NCBI GenBank assembly: GCA_003648125.1
Contig: QMOE01000070.1
Coordinates: forward strand, 1 to 8,438
Length of the DNA stretch: 8,438 nt
DNA from: Chloroflexota bacterium
Lineage (GTDB): Bacteria; Chloroflexota; Anaerolineae; B4-G1
Direction of reading: 5' to 3'
Every line of letters starts with the position of its first letter. The first letter of the stretch is position 1. Positions 1 through 6,081 of this stretch are shown piece after piece. Below the pieces are notes generated by a model, which ran no database searches, was not told where the DNA came from, and saw only the letters and a program-made list of their open reading frames with translations. Position numbers and translations under genes: made by a program.

Positions 1-160
1 ACACAGAGATTCACGGAGGATTCACAGAGCTGCCTGTCTGCCGACAGGCAGGCGCAGAAATTCTTTGTAGGAATCTGCCAGTACGAAGCGACTCTTTTGT
101 TAGATCATCCAAATTTCAACATTTCAGTGTATCTCTGTGCCTTCTCTGCGCTCTCTGTGT
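1..160. repeat. Imperfect inverted repeat built of CACAGAG heptamers
   Basis: The left arm (1-29) has three heptamers, CACAGAG at 2-8, CACGGAG at 12-18 and CACAGAG at 23-29. The right arm (133-160) has the complements CTCTGTG at 133-139, CTCTGCG at 144-150 and CTCTGTG at 153-159. The outer 9-mers ACACAGAGA (1-9) and TCTCTGTGT (152-160) are perfect inverted copies. Spacing of 9-11 bp places the heptamers roughly on one helical face. The left arm may begin before the window. The roughly 100 bp between the arms are AT-richer than the genes and contain no ORF I would believe. It could be a dispersed intergenic repeat (MITE- or REP-like) or a long-range mRNA leader stem. No transposase or target-site duplication is visible. 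Confidence 0.6.
31..50. repeat. Perfect 8-bp hairpin inside the trpS upstream region
   Basis: TGCCTGTC (31-38) pairs perfectly with GACAGGCA (43-50) across a TGCC loop (39-42). No T-run follows, so it is not a typical intrinsic terminator. The 3' part with its flank, GACAGGCAGGC (43-53), recurs with one change at 2905-2915 in another intergenic hairpin, which suggests a dispersed repeat rather than a trpS-specific regulator. Confidence 0.55.
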
Positions 161-206
161 AACTGATTTTGGCCTCTTTGAAAAAGTGTCCGGTAGTGAA
201 ATCAGA

Positions 207-211
207 GGAGG
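207..211 (+). promoter_or_regulatory. Shine-Dalgarno sequence fixing the trpS start
   Basis: GGAGG lies 11 nt before ATG 223. It supports that codon over the in-frame upstream TTG at 169 and GTG at 196, which would put the ribosome site inside the coding region. The spacer is long, but the same 11-nt spacing recurs before the CBS gene at 6082. Confidence 0.6.
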
Positions 212-222
212 AATGTTCGATT

Positions 223-1221
223 ATGACAAACACCAAAAAAGGCCGTGCCTTTTCCGGCGCTCGGCCCACCGGGCGTCAACACTTGGGAAACTACCTGGGC
301 GCCATCCGCAACTATGTCGCCCTGCAAGACAATTACGACTGCGTCTACTGTGTGGTGGACTTGCACGCCCTCACCACGCTCGAAGATACCGACAAGCTGC
401 GCGAGTGGACCTACGAGATGACGCTCGACTGGCTGGCCGCCGGGATGGACCCCGACCGGGGCACCGTCATCTTTGTCCAGTCCCACGTGCCCCAGGTAGT
501 CGAATTGCACCTGTTGCTCTCGATGGTGACTCCTCTGGGCTGGCTGACCCGGCTGCCCACGTTCAAGGAAAAAGTGCGCCAGCAACCGGATAACGTCAAC
601 TATGGGCTGGTCGGCTACCCGGTACTGATGGCCGCCGACATCACGCTCTACAAGGCCGACGTCGTGCCGGTCGGTGTGGATCAAGCCCCCCACCTGGAAT
701 TCACCCGCGAGATCGTGCGCCGCTTTAACCATCACTTTGGCGATGTGCTGATCGAACCCCAGGCCAAGCACACCGAATTTACCAAAGTGCTGGGGATTGA
801 CGGCGAGCACAAGATGAGCAAGTCGCTGGATAATCACATTGAGATCGCCGCCTCGCCGGAGGAGATTATGCAGCGCGTGATGCAGATGAAGACCGACCCG
901 GCCCGCAAGTATCGCTCCGACCCTGGCCACCCGGAGGTGTGCAACGTCTTTTCACTGCACAAGTTCTTCTCCGCCGACCAGGTGGCGCAGATCGAGCAGG
1001 ATTGCCGGGAAGCCAAAATCGGCTGCGTGCAATGCAAGCGGCTCTTTGCTCAGAACCTAAGCGACTACTTTGCTCCTTTCCGCGAGCGGAGAGCCGAGTT
1101 TGCCCAAGACCCCGACCTCGTGTGGGACGTCCTGGCCGAGGGCGCCCGCCGGGCTTCCATCATCGCCTCGGAGGTCATCGCCGAGGTCAAAGATGCTGTT
1201 GGATTGCCCAAACCCCGGTGA
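223..1221 (+). CDS. trpS: Tryptophanyl-tRNA synthetase
   Basis: Class Ic aminoacyl-tRNA synthetase that activates tryptophan with ATP and charges tRNA-Trp in the cytoplasm. The 332-residue product has the usual length for a bacterial TrpRS. Visible signatures in order are PTGRQHLGN at residues 15-23 (HLGN is the family's form of the HIGH motif), VVDLHALTT, the GYPVLMAADITLYKADVVPVG tryptophan/ATP-pocket region (in two adjoining stretches) followed by VDQ.PHLE, and a perfect KMSKS at residues 197-201. The start is ATG 223, supported by GGAGG at 207-211. An in-frame TTG at 169 would add an 18-residue tail that does not resemble the family. No T-box or trp leader peptide is evident upstream. The stop overlaps the GTG start of the next gene (GTGA), so the two are probably translationally coupled. 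No key residue appears to be missing. Confidence 0.96.
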   Translation: MTNTKKGRAFSGARPTGRQHLGNYLGAIRNYVALQDNYDCVYCVVDLHALTTLEDTDKLREWTYEMTLDWLAAGMDPDRGTVIFVQSHVPQVVELHLLLSMVTPLGWLTRLPTFKEKVRQQPDNVNYGLVGYPVLMAADITLYKADVVPVGVDQAPHLEFTREIVRRFNHHFGDVLIEPQAKHTEFTKVLGIDGEHKMSKSLDNHIEIAASPEEIMQRVMQMKTDPARKYRSDPGHPEVCNVFSLHKFFSADQVAQIEQDCREAKIGCVQCKRLFAQNLSDYFAPFRERRAEFAQDPDLVWDVLAEGARRASIIASEVIAEVKDAVGLPKPR

Positions 1222-1580
1222 CGGACAAAACCACCACCCTGGCCGAACTGCGCCAGCGTGTGGCCCAGTTCATGGCCGCCCGCAATTGGGAACAGTTCCA
1301 CACCCCCAAGAACTTGAGCGGCGCTATCGCTATCGAAGCTGCCGAACTGATGGAGCACTTTCAATGGCTCACCGGCGAGCAAGCAGCAGCGGCAGTGCAG
1401 GACGAGGCTGAACTGGCCGCCGTGGCCGATGAACTGGCCGATGTGCTTATCTACGCGCTCACCCTGGCGAATGTGCTGGGTGTGGACGTGAGCGCGGTGG
1501 TGCTGAGCAAGTTGGAGCGGAACGAGCTACGCTTCCCCGTCGAGGAGTGGCGGGGGTGGGCGCGGGGAGTCAAAAAGTGA
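1218..1580 (+). CDS. MazG-like nucleotide pyrophosphohydrolase
   Basis: Small all-alpha NTP pyrophosphatase of the MazG/dCTPase (XTP3TPA or DCTPP1) group, 120 residues, one domain. Such enzymes hydrolyse (deoxy)nucleoside triphosphates to monophosphate and pyrophosphate with Mg2+ and clear non-canonical nucleotides. The metal-binding pattern is visible: ExxE at E40 and E43 (IEAAELMEHFQW) and ExxD at E72 and D75 (DELADVLIY), preceded by the FHTPKNL segment typical of the group and followed by the GVD turn and a C-terminal helix LSKLERNELRFP. The start is GTG 1218, sharing GTGA with the trpS stop; a longer upstream frame exists but reads antisense-quality sequence inside trpS. The family is clear. 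The preferred substrate cannot be told from the sequence. The next gene begins in its stop codon, so these genes form an operon. Confidence 0.88.
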   Translation: MTDKTTTLAELRQRVAQFMAARNWEQFHTPKNLSGAIAIEAAELMEHFQWLTGEQAAAAVQDEAELAAVADELADVLIYALTLANVLGVDVSAVVLSKLERNELRFPVEEWRGWARGVKK

Positions 1581-2428
1581 GCATCTATCTCAACCCTCTA
1601 GTAGAACGACTGACGCGGCGCGGAAGATGGCCCTCTGTCCGTGCTGCGCTGTGGCTGGCCTTTGGATTGGGACTGGCTGGCCTGGCGGTCACCACGCTGG
1701 CAACACTGCGTATGGAGAGCGATCAACTGGACCTCTCTAGCACGATCTTGCTGGCGCTGGCCTGGCTGGTCACAATCCTATCACCGCCGATCACATCCAT
1801 CGTCGCGATCATCCTGGTCTCCCGCGACGCGAGCAGCGAGATGTACGAACTTTTGCACCTGACGACGCTCTCGGAGGCCGTGCTGGTTAAAGGCTATGTC
1901 TTTGCCACACTGCACCGGGTGCGCGTCCTGTTGGCGCTGCTTGTGGGGCTGATGCCGGCGCTGGCCGTGGGGATGGTGCAGGTCAGTATACTGGTTGCAG
2001 TGATCTTTTACTCGATGATGCTTAATTATTCCGCCTACTTGCAGGATGAGCTGTATAGAATCTCTTCTGGTATTGACCCGGCATACGTGACAGGCCCGGC
2101 GCTGGCGTGTATGGCGATAGCCATTGGTTTATGGGGCCTGAATTGGCCGGCGGCAGCGCTGGGTGTGGGATTGGCCCTGCGCTGGCGGGGAAGGGTCATA
2201 GTGACCATTATCGCGCCAATGGTCACGCTACTGGTCACGCTACTGATTGCGATAAGCTTGTCGGTGTTGGTGATGCTCCTGACCAGCGATGATATGTCCC
2301 GGTCTTATTGGGGGCAACCTTATTATGGCGCCATAATGCTAGCCATTTCTCTATTTGCTCTCTTGGCCCCCTGCGCACTGGGAGCCGGTATGACGCGCCT
2401 GGCCCAGCGTTGGGCCAGGGAACCTTGA
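1577..2428 (+). CDS. Polytopic membrane protein, possibly ABC-2 permease-like
   Basis: I do not recognise this gene with certainty. The product has 283 residues, mostly hydrophobic, with about six to seven membrane segments at roughly residues 21-44, 55-81, 116-150 (probably two), 170-195, 203-233 and 248-270. There is no signal peptide; the N-terminus is basic (ERLTRRGRW). The cytoplasmic stretch at about 82-116, SRDASSEMYELLHLTTLSEA and on to VKGYVFATLHR, resembles the loop of ABC-2 type permeases where a charged start is followed by (Y/W)ELL.LT.LS...(V)KG, hence the tentative class. No ATPase gene is adjacent, which argues for caution. The start is GTG 1577, with GGGGAG (1564-1569) 7 nt upstream, overlapping the previous stop in a second GTGA. 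The gene ends 8 bp before dtd. Confidence 0.75.
   Translation: MSIYLNPLVERLTRRGRWPSVRAALWLAFGLGLAGLAVTTLATLRMESDQLDLSSTILLALAWLVTILSPPITSIVAIILVSRDASSEMYELLHLTTLSEAVLVKGYVFATLHRVRVLLALLVGLMPALAVGMVQVSILVAVIFYSMMLNYSAYLQDELYRISSGIDPAYVTGPALACMAIAIGLWGLNWPAAALGVGLALRWRGRVIVTIIAPMVTLLVTLLIAISLSVLVMLLTSDDMSRSYWGQPYYGAIMLAISLFALLAPCALGAGMTRLAQRWAREP
2398..2419 (+). repeat. 9-bp perfect hairpin at the end of the membrane-protein gene
   Basis: CCTGGCCCA (2398-2406) and TGGGCCAGG (2411-2419) form a perfect GC-rich stem with a GCGT tetraloop. It lies within the last codons of the membrane protein and 17 nt before the dtd start. No T-run follows. It could slow ribosomes or protect RNA ends, or be an accident of coding sequence. 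Confidence 0.45.
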
Positions 2429-2436
2429 GATCGGAT

Positions 2437-2874
2437 ATGCGCGCAATCGTACAGCGAGTTAGCCGGGCCTCAGTGAGCGTCGAGAACGAGACCGTCGGCG
2501 CCATCGGGCGGGGCGTGGTCGTGCTGGTGGGCGTCACCCACGGCGACACGCAGGAACAAGCCGAGTGGCTGGCGCGCAAAATCGCCGGCCTGCGCATCTT
2601 TGAGGATAGCGCCGGCAAGATCAACGCTGGCCTGCTCGACGTGGACGGCGCCGCGCTCATCATCTCCCAATTCACCCTCTACGCCGACGTCCGCAAGGGC
2701 CGCCGCCCCAGCTTTGCTGACGCCGCCCGGCCGGAGGTGGCCGAGCCGCTGATTGAGCACTTGGTCCAGGCTATGCAAAAGCATGGTGTGCCCGTAGAGA
2801 CCGGTGTTTTCGGCACGCACATGCTGGTCGAAATCCACAACGATGGCCCTGTGACCATCATACTGGAGCGGTGA
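2437..2874 (+). CDS. dtd: D-aminoacyl-tRNA deacylase
   Basis: Hydrolyses the ester between a D-amino acid and tRNA, and also Gly-tRNA-Ala mischarging products, which protects translation from wrong-handed amino acids; cytoplasmic homodimer. The 145-residue product matches the canonical length. The family's N-terminus MRAIVQRVSRASV is intact, followed by KIAGLRIFED.GK.N, the catalytic SQFTL motif at residues 77-81, KGRRPSF at 87-93 and the Gly-cisPro chirality motif NDGPVT at 135-140. All the hallmark residues are present. The usual FGA.M segment reads FGTHM, a minor variation. The start ATG 2437 lies 8 nt after the preceding stop with only a weak GAG/CGG ribosome site, so reinitiation by ribosomes finishing the upstream gene is plausible. 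Co-location with trpS, a tRNA synthetase, is functionally coherent. Confidence 0.96.
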   Translation: MRAIVQRVSRASVSVENETVGAIGRGVVVLVGVTHGDTQEQAEWLARKIAGLRIFEDSAGKINAGLLDVDGAALIISQFTLYADVRKGRRPSFADAARPEVAEPLIEHLVQAMQKHGVPVETGVFGTHMLVEIHNDGPVTIILER

Positions 2875-2908
2875 CGCAGCGAAAGCGGAATATCTTTCCG
2901 AGTCGTCA

Positions 2909-2928
2909 GGCAGGCTTTTGGGCCTGCC
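2909..2928 (+). repeat. 7-bp intergenic hairpin after dtd
   Basis: GGCAGGC (2909-2915) pairs with GCCTGCC (2922-2928) across a TTTTGG loop. The following bases are CC ATTG, so the T-run of an intrinsic terminator is missing. A smaller stem, CGGAA/TTCCG, lies just before it (2886-2900). GTCAGGCAGGC at 2905-2915 nearly matches 43-53 upstream of trpS. It may weakly separate the trpS-dtd group from the downstream genes. Confidence 0.45.
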
Positions 2929-2953
2929 CCATTGCGATACCAACGGAGTAGGA

Positions 2954-4102
2954 ATGTCCTCATCGAACGTCGAAATCGTGCCTGTCCATGATCGGCGGGG
3001 CCGCGAGCGCTTTGTGCGTTTCCCCTGGCAAGTCTACCGCGATGATCCCCTGTGGATACCTCCACTCATCCGCAGCCAACTACACACCCTGGACCCGCAG
3101 CGAGGGTCGTTCTTCCGCTATGGCGAGGCCGCGCTGTTCTTGGCCCGGCGCAATGGGCGAGACGTGGGTCGCATCGCCGGCTGGATCAGCCATCGCGCCA
3201 ATCAATTCTTGGACGAAAAAGCGGCCGGGTTTGGCTTTTTCGAAACTTTTGATGATTATGAGATCGCCGAGTCGCTCTTGAATGCGGCGTGCGCCTGGGC
3301 TTGCGACCGGGGAATGGAGACCGTCCGAGGCCCGTTCTACTTCTCGATGGACGATTCCCCCGGAGTGCTCATCGAAGGATTAGATTATCCTCCTGTAGTG
3401 CTATGCGGCCACAGCCCATCCTACTACGCTGATCTCCTGGAGCGATATGGCCTGGTCAAGTATCGGGATGCCTATGCCTACCGGATAGACCTGGGTATCT
3501 TTGCAGGGGACGCCGCCAACCTGCCGCCCAAGATACTACGTGTAGCAGAAATTGTGCGTCGCAGGACAAGAGTTCAGATCCGGCCTGCACGTGTGGAGCA
3601 CTGGGATGCAGAGGTGGCGCGAGTGATATACCTGGTCAATGAAGCAATGGGCCATATGCGCAACCACGTACCGATGGACGAGCGAGAGTTCGCCCACTTT
3701 GTCAAAGATCTGCGAGGGGTCATTGACTTTGACCTGGTCTTTTTCGCTGAAATAGACGGGGAGCCAGTGGGGTTTTCAGCGACGATACCCGACATCAACC
3801 AGGCACTGAAAGCAGTCAATGGACGTCTCTTCCCACTCGGCTGGTTCTGGCTGTGGCGGAGTATGCGCCACATTGACGTAGCCAGTCTGAAACTATTAGC
3901 CGTGTTGGAGGAACATCGCTCGCGGGGATTGGACGCGCTGTTCTATTTGGAGACCGCACGGGCGCTCCTGCGCAAGGGGTATGCCTGGGTTGACCTGTCG
4001 CTCACTGCCGAAAACAACGATATGATCAACCGCATCGTCCAGAATGTGGGAGGGCAACGGTACAAGGTATATCGTACCTACCACATGTCTCTGGTGGAGT
4101 AA
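2954..4102 (+). CDS. GNAT-fold protein of the YghO-like family
   Basis: The 382-residue protein has the pattern of the uncharacterised YghO-like GNAT group: VRFPWQVYRDDPLWIPPL near the N-terminus, FFRYGEAALFLARR..G.DVGRIAGWI, FGFFETFDD, RGPFYFSMDDSPGVLIEG, a PSYYADLLERYGL stretch, then a C-terminal half ending with GLDALFYLETARALLRKG, DLSLTAENN and a basic KVYRTYHM tail. HRSRG at 321-325 sits where GNATs carry the pyrophosphate-binding loop, but it is a poor match to the Q/RxxGxG/A consensus, so acetyl-CoA binding is uncertain. The start ATG 2954 is supported by GGAG (2945-2948) with a 5-nt spacer; an upstream TTG at 2918 has no such site. It is probably an acyl- or acetyltransferase, with acceptor unknown. 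It may be cotranscribed with the next two genes. Confidence 0.82.
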   Translation: MSSSNVEIVPVHDRRGRERFVRFPWQVYRDDPLWIPPLIRSQLHTLDPQRGSFFRYGEAALFLARRNGRDVGRIAGWISHRANQFLDEKAAGFGFFETFDDYEIAESLLNAACAWACDRGMETVRGPFYFSMDDSPGVLIEGLDYPPVVLCGHSPSYYADLLERYGLVKYRDAYAYRIDLGIFAGDAANLPPKILRVAEIVRRRTRVQIRPARVEHWDAEVARVIYLVNEAMGHMRNHVPMDEREFAHFVKDLRGVIDFDLVFFAEIDGEPVGFSATIPDINQALKAVNGRLFPLGWFWLWRSMRHIDVASLKLLAVLEEHRSRGLDALFYLETARALLRKGYAWVDLSLTAENNDMINRIVQNVGGQRYKVYRTYHMSLVE

Positions 4103-4110
4103 ACCCAGCT

Positions 4111-4302
4111 ATGAGAAAAAATGTGGATTTATCCAGGCCCGACCTGGCCCCCTACGCCGGCCGCTGGGTGGCGCTGGTGCGCGGGCGCGTGGCCGGGACA
4201 GGGTGGACGGTTGACGAGGCCCGCCGAGCTGCCAAACGCAATCGCCCCAAGGAGGATCCTCAGGTGATCTTTGTTCCGGCTGTGGAGAATCCCAATGACT
4301 GA
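4111..4302 (+). CDS. Small DUF5678-like protein
   Basis: The product has 63 residues and no membrane segment or signal peptide. The core DLAPYAGRWVALVRGRVAGT followed by GWTVDEARRAAK and QVIFVPAVE resembles the DUF5678 pattern (Y.G.WVA...G.V...G.t..ea...A......i.fV), a short beta-rich domain of unknown role that is common in Chloroflexota and other bacteria with toxin-antitoxin-like small genes. The match is from memory and by eye. A possible ribosome site GGTGGAG (4093-4099) lies 11 nt before the start, inside the end of the previous gene. The reading frame overlaps the start of cca by 8 bp, so the pair is probably coupled. The real existence of the gene is supported by its conserved-looking core and tight packing. 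Its function is unknown. Confidence 0.72.
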   Translation: MRKNVDLSRPDLAPYAGRWVALVRGRVAGTGWTVDEARRAAKRNRPKEDPQVIFVPAVENPND

Positions 4303-5788
4303 CGTCCCCTTGCCTGATTGGCCCTGGCAAACCGTCCGCCGATTGGCGAAAGAGCGTGGCGTGCGGGTCTGGCCCGTGGGCGGCGCGGTGCGTGACGCGC
4401 TGCTGAAGCGGCCCGTGCACGACTGGGATTTCGCCGTCGAGCGAGATGCGATGGGGCTGGCCCGCGCCGTAGCCGACGCACTGGACGGGGCTTACTTTCC
4501 CCTGGACGTGGAGCGGGATGCCGGCCGGGCCATAGCGACGACCGCGCGCGGCGCGCCGGTGGAGTTGGACTTTGCCGCTCTACGCGGCGGCGACCTGGAG
4601 GCCGACCTGCTGGCGCGTGATTTTACCGTCAATGCGCTGGCATTGGATGGAGCGGGCACACTGATAGATACGACGGGCGGCCAGGCCGATCTGGAGAGCC
4701 ACCGCATCTGCGCCACGAGCGAGCGCGCTTTTCGGGATGACCCGGTGCGACTGCTGCGGGCAGTGCGGATGGAGGCCGCGCTGGGGTTCGAGATCGAGCC
4801 ACAGACGGCGGGCTGGCTTCGCCGCGACGCGGCCCTGGTGGCCTTTCCCTCGGCCGAGCGGGTGCGAGATGAGTTTGCGCGTTTGTTGACGCTGCCGCGC
4901 GCCGTCGTTTCTCTGCAGCGGTTGGACGAGTTCGGCCTGTTGATCCACATAGTGCCAGAACTAGAGTCGCTCAAAGGCGTGTCTCAATCGCCGCCGCACC
5001 GCTTTGACGTCTGGCGCCACACACTGATGACGGTGGACGCGCTGGAGGGTGTCGTCGCTGCCGCCACGGGGCGCGAGGTCGGGAAACTTGCGTTGGCGGA
5101 CACTCCTCCCACCGCTTGGGGAGACCTGACGCGGATACTGGGGCAATTTGTCGGTGACGTGACCGCACACCTGGACGTAGAGATCAGCGGCGGGCGAGAC
5201 CGGGCGGGATTGCTCAAACTGGCCGCGCTTCTGCACGACGTGGGCAAACCTCAGACCTGGTCGCAGGGCGAGGATGGCCGCATTCACTTTTACAACCACG
5301 AGCCGGTAGGCGCGCAGATGGCGGCGGCGCGGTTAAAGAAACTCCGTTTCAGCCGCGACGAGGCGGAACGAGCGCGCACCATAGTCGGACAACACCTGCG
5401 CCCGGCCCACCTCTCCCGCGCCGAGAGAGTCACCCGCCGCGCTATCTATCGCTACTTTCGCGCCACGAACTGTGGCGGAGTGGACGTGGCGCTGCTCAGC
5501 CTGGCCGACCATCTGGCGACCTATGGCCCGAATCTCCAACAGCAGCGCTGGGCGCGACGGCTGGAGGTGGCGGAGATTTTGTTACATCACTACTTTGAGC
5601 GACGCGAGGAGACAATCGCTCCCCCGCCGCTGGTGACGGGCAGCGACCTGATGGCCGAACTGGGGCTGAATCCCGGCCCCGAGATCGGGCGGCTGCTGGA
5701 AGCGCTGCGCGAGGCCCAAGCGGCCGGCGAGATAGCCACGCGGGGTGAGGCGCTCGCGCTGGCCGGGGGAATCGCCAACTTTACTTGA
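4295..5788 (+). CDS. cca: Class II CCA tRNA nucleotidyltransferase / poly(A) polymerase family protein with HD domain
   Basis: Adds CCA (or A or C alone in some lineages) to tRNA 3' ends from CTP and ATP without a nucleic acid template. The 497-residue product has a nucleotidyltransferase head with VGGAVRD (28-34) and the metal-binding DWD at 43-45, then RDFTVNA at 108-114, DPVRLLRAVRMEAALGF in the neck, ERVRDEF, and an HD phosphohydrolase-type domain with H242 (WRHTL) and H314-D315 (LLHDVGK). About 70 residues separate H242 from HD314, a long insertion. The start ATG 4295 has GGAG (4284-4287) 7 nt before it and overlaps the preceding gene by 8 bp. The stop lies inside the -35 box of the tRNA promoter. 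The downstream tRNA lacks encoded CCA, so some CCA-adding activity is needed. CCA-adding and A-adding roles cannot be separated by eye. Confidence 0.92.
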   Translation: MTDVPLPDWPWQTVRRLAKERGVRVWPVGGAVRDALLKRPVHDWDFAVERDAMGLARAVADALDGAYFPLDVERDAGRAIATTARGAPVELDFAALRGGDLEADLLARDFTVNALALDGAGTLIDTTGGQADLESHRICATSERAFRDDPVRLLRAVRMEAALGFEIEPQTAGWLRRDAALVAFPSAERVRDEFARLLTLPRAVVSLQRLDEFGLLIHIVPELESLKGVSQSPPHRFDVWRHTLMTVDALEGVVAAATGREVGKLALADTPPTAWGDLTRILGQFVGDVTAHLDVEISGGRDRAGLLKLAALLHDVGKPQTWSQGEDGRIHFYNHEPVGAQMAAARLKKLRFSRDEAERARTIVGQHLRPAHLSRAERVTRRAIYRYFRATNCGGVDVALLSLADHLATYGPNLQQQRWARRLEVAEILLHHYFERREETIAPPPLVTGSDLMAELGLNPGPEIGRLLEALREAQAAGEIATRGEALALAGGIANFT

Positions 5789-5813
5789 CAATCCTGGCTA
5801 GTTGAGATAGAAT
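5785..5813 (+). promoter_or_regulatory. Sigma-70 type promoter of tRNA-Phe
   Basis: A perfect -35 hexamer TTGACA (5785-5790), exactly 17 bp, then TAGAAT (5808-5813; five of six bases of TATAAT). The expected start of transcription is about 5820-5822, which is the first base of the mature tRNA or just before it. The TGA stop of cca (5786-5788) lies within the -35 box. Confidence 0.85.
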
Positions 5814-5821
5814 ACCATCGC

Positions 5822-5895
5822 GCCGAGATAGCTCAGCCTGGTAGAGCACCTGACTGAAAATCAGGGAGTCGACAGTTCAAATCTGTCTCTCGGCA
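5822..5895 (+). tRNA. tRNA-Phe (anticodon GAA)
   Basis: A full cloverleaf can be drawn. Acceptor GCCGAGA (5822-5828) pairs perfectly with TCTCGGC (5888-5894), with discriminator A at 5895. The D arm is GCTC/GAGC with a 9-nt loop containing GG. The anticodon stem CCTGA/TCAGG (5849-5853 and 5861-5865) has loop CTGAAAA, anticodon GAA at 5856-5858. The variable loop is GAGTC. The T stem is GACAG/CTGTC with loop TTCAAAT. The gene does not encode the terminal CCA; TTT follows the discriminator. It lies 33 bp after cca, behind its own promoter. Confidence 0.97.
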
Positions 5896-5903
5896 TTTGG
5901 GAT

Positions 5904-5929
5904 AGACCCGCCTTTTCAGGCGGGTCTTT
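5904..5929 (+). terminator. Intrinsic terminator of the tRNA-Phe unit
   Basis: AGACCCGCC (5904-5912) and GGCGGGTCT (5919-5927) form a perfect 9-bp GC-rich stem with a TTTTCA loop. A short, imperfect T-rich tract follows (TTTGCGTTT, 5927-5935). It stands 8 nt past the tRNA, where such a signal is expected. Confidence 0.8.
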
Positions 5930-5998
5930 GCGTTTATGCTCCACTCCGTGACCATGCTCTGTGGCGCGCAAGAAAATGACGCGCACCCCGGCTGGGAG

Positions 5999-6027
5999 TT
6001 GATGTTTCACGCGATTTGTGCTATCAT
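5999..6027 (+). promoter_or_regulatory. Extended -10 promoter upstream of the CBS/ACT gene
   Basis: TTGATG (5999-6004, four of six bases of TTGACA), a 17-bp spacer, then TATCAT (6022-6027, five of six bases of TATAAT) preceded by TGC (6019-6021), which makes an extended -10 element. Transcription would begin near 6034, giving a leader of about 48 nt before ATG 6082. It follows the tRNA terminator, so it likely starts the right-hand unit that includes the SHMT gene. The rest of 5936-5998 shows nothing I can name. Confidence 0.6.
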
Positions 6028-6065
6028 CTCACTCGGTGTTGCCTCTGTGTTATGGCTAACAATAT

Positions 6066-6070
6066 GGAGG
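6066..6070 (+). promoter_or_regulatory. Shine-Dalgarno sequence deciding the CBS/ACT gene start
   Basis: GGAGG lies 11 nt before ATG 6082. The alternatives ATG 6052 and ATG 6064 have no ribosome site, and the TTG at 6016 lies upstream of the predicted transcription start. The family usually begins with M.VRD.MT, as obtained from 6082. Confidence 0.55.
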
Positions 6071-6081
6071 TGTGTCAGGGT

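Noticed and set aside
1..160. CRISPR-like repeats in the heptamer array
   Set aside because: Units are only 7 bp, inverted between arms and without spacers of constant length; no cas gene is present.
1..222. T-box or trp attenuator before trpS
   Set aside because: No T-box consensus (AGGGTGG..CCGCG type), no run of Trp codons and no antiterminator/terminator pair could be found.
169..222. TTG start giving an 18-residue longer TrpRS
   Set aside because: It lacks a ribosome site, the extra residues do not fit the family, and GGAGG at 207-211 points to ATG 223.
202..930. 242-codon open frame on the minus strand
   Set aside because: It is antisense to trpS, with low-complexity His/Gly/Val-rich translation typical of a shadow.
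2909..2935. Intrinsic terminator after dtd
   Set aside because: The stem is present, but the T-run that should follow is absent; the T-run lies in the loop instead. It is kept only as a hairpin.
4109..4420. Minus-strand frame covering the DUF5678-like gene
   Set aside because: Its translation is Pro/Arg-rich with no motif, whereas the plus-strand frame has a coherent DUF-like core and a place in the operon.
6016..6051. TTG start for the CBS/ACT protein
   Set aside because: It overlaps the predicted -10 region and lies upstream of the expected transcription start, and no family resemblance is seen in the added residues.
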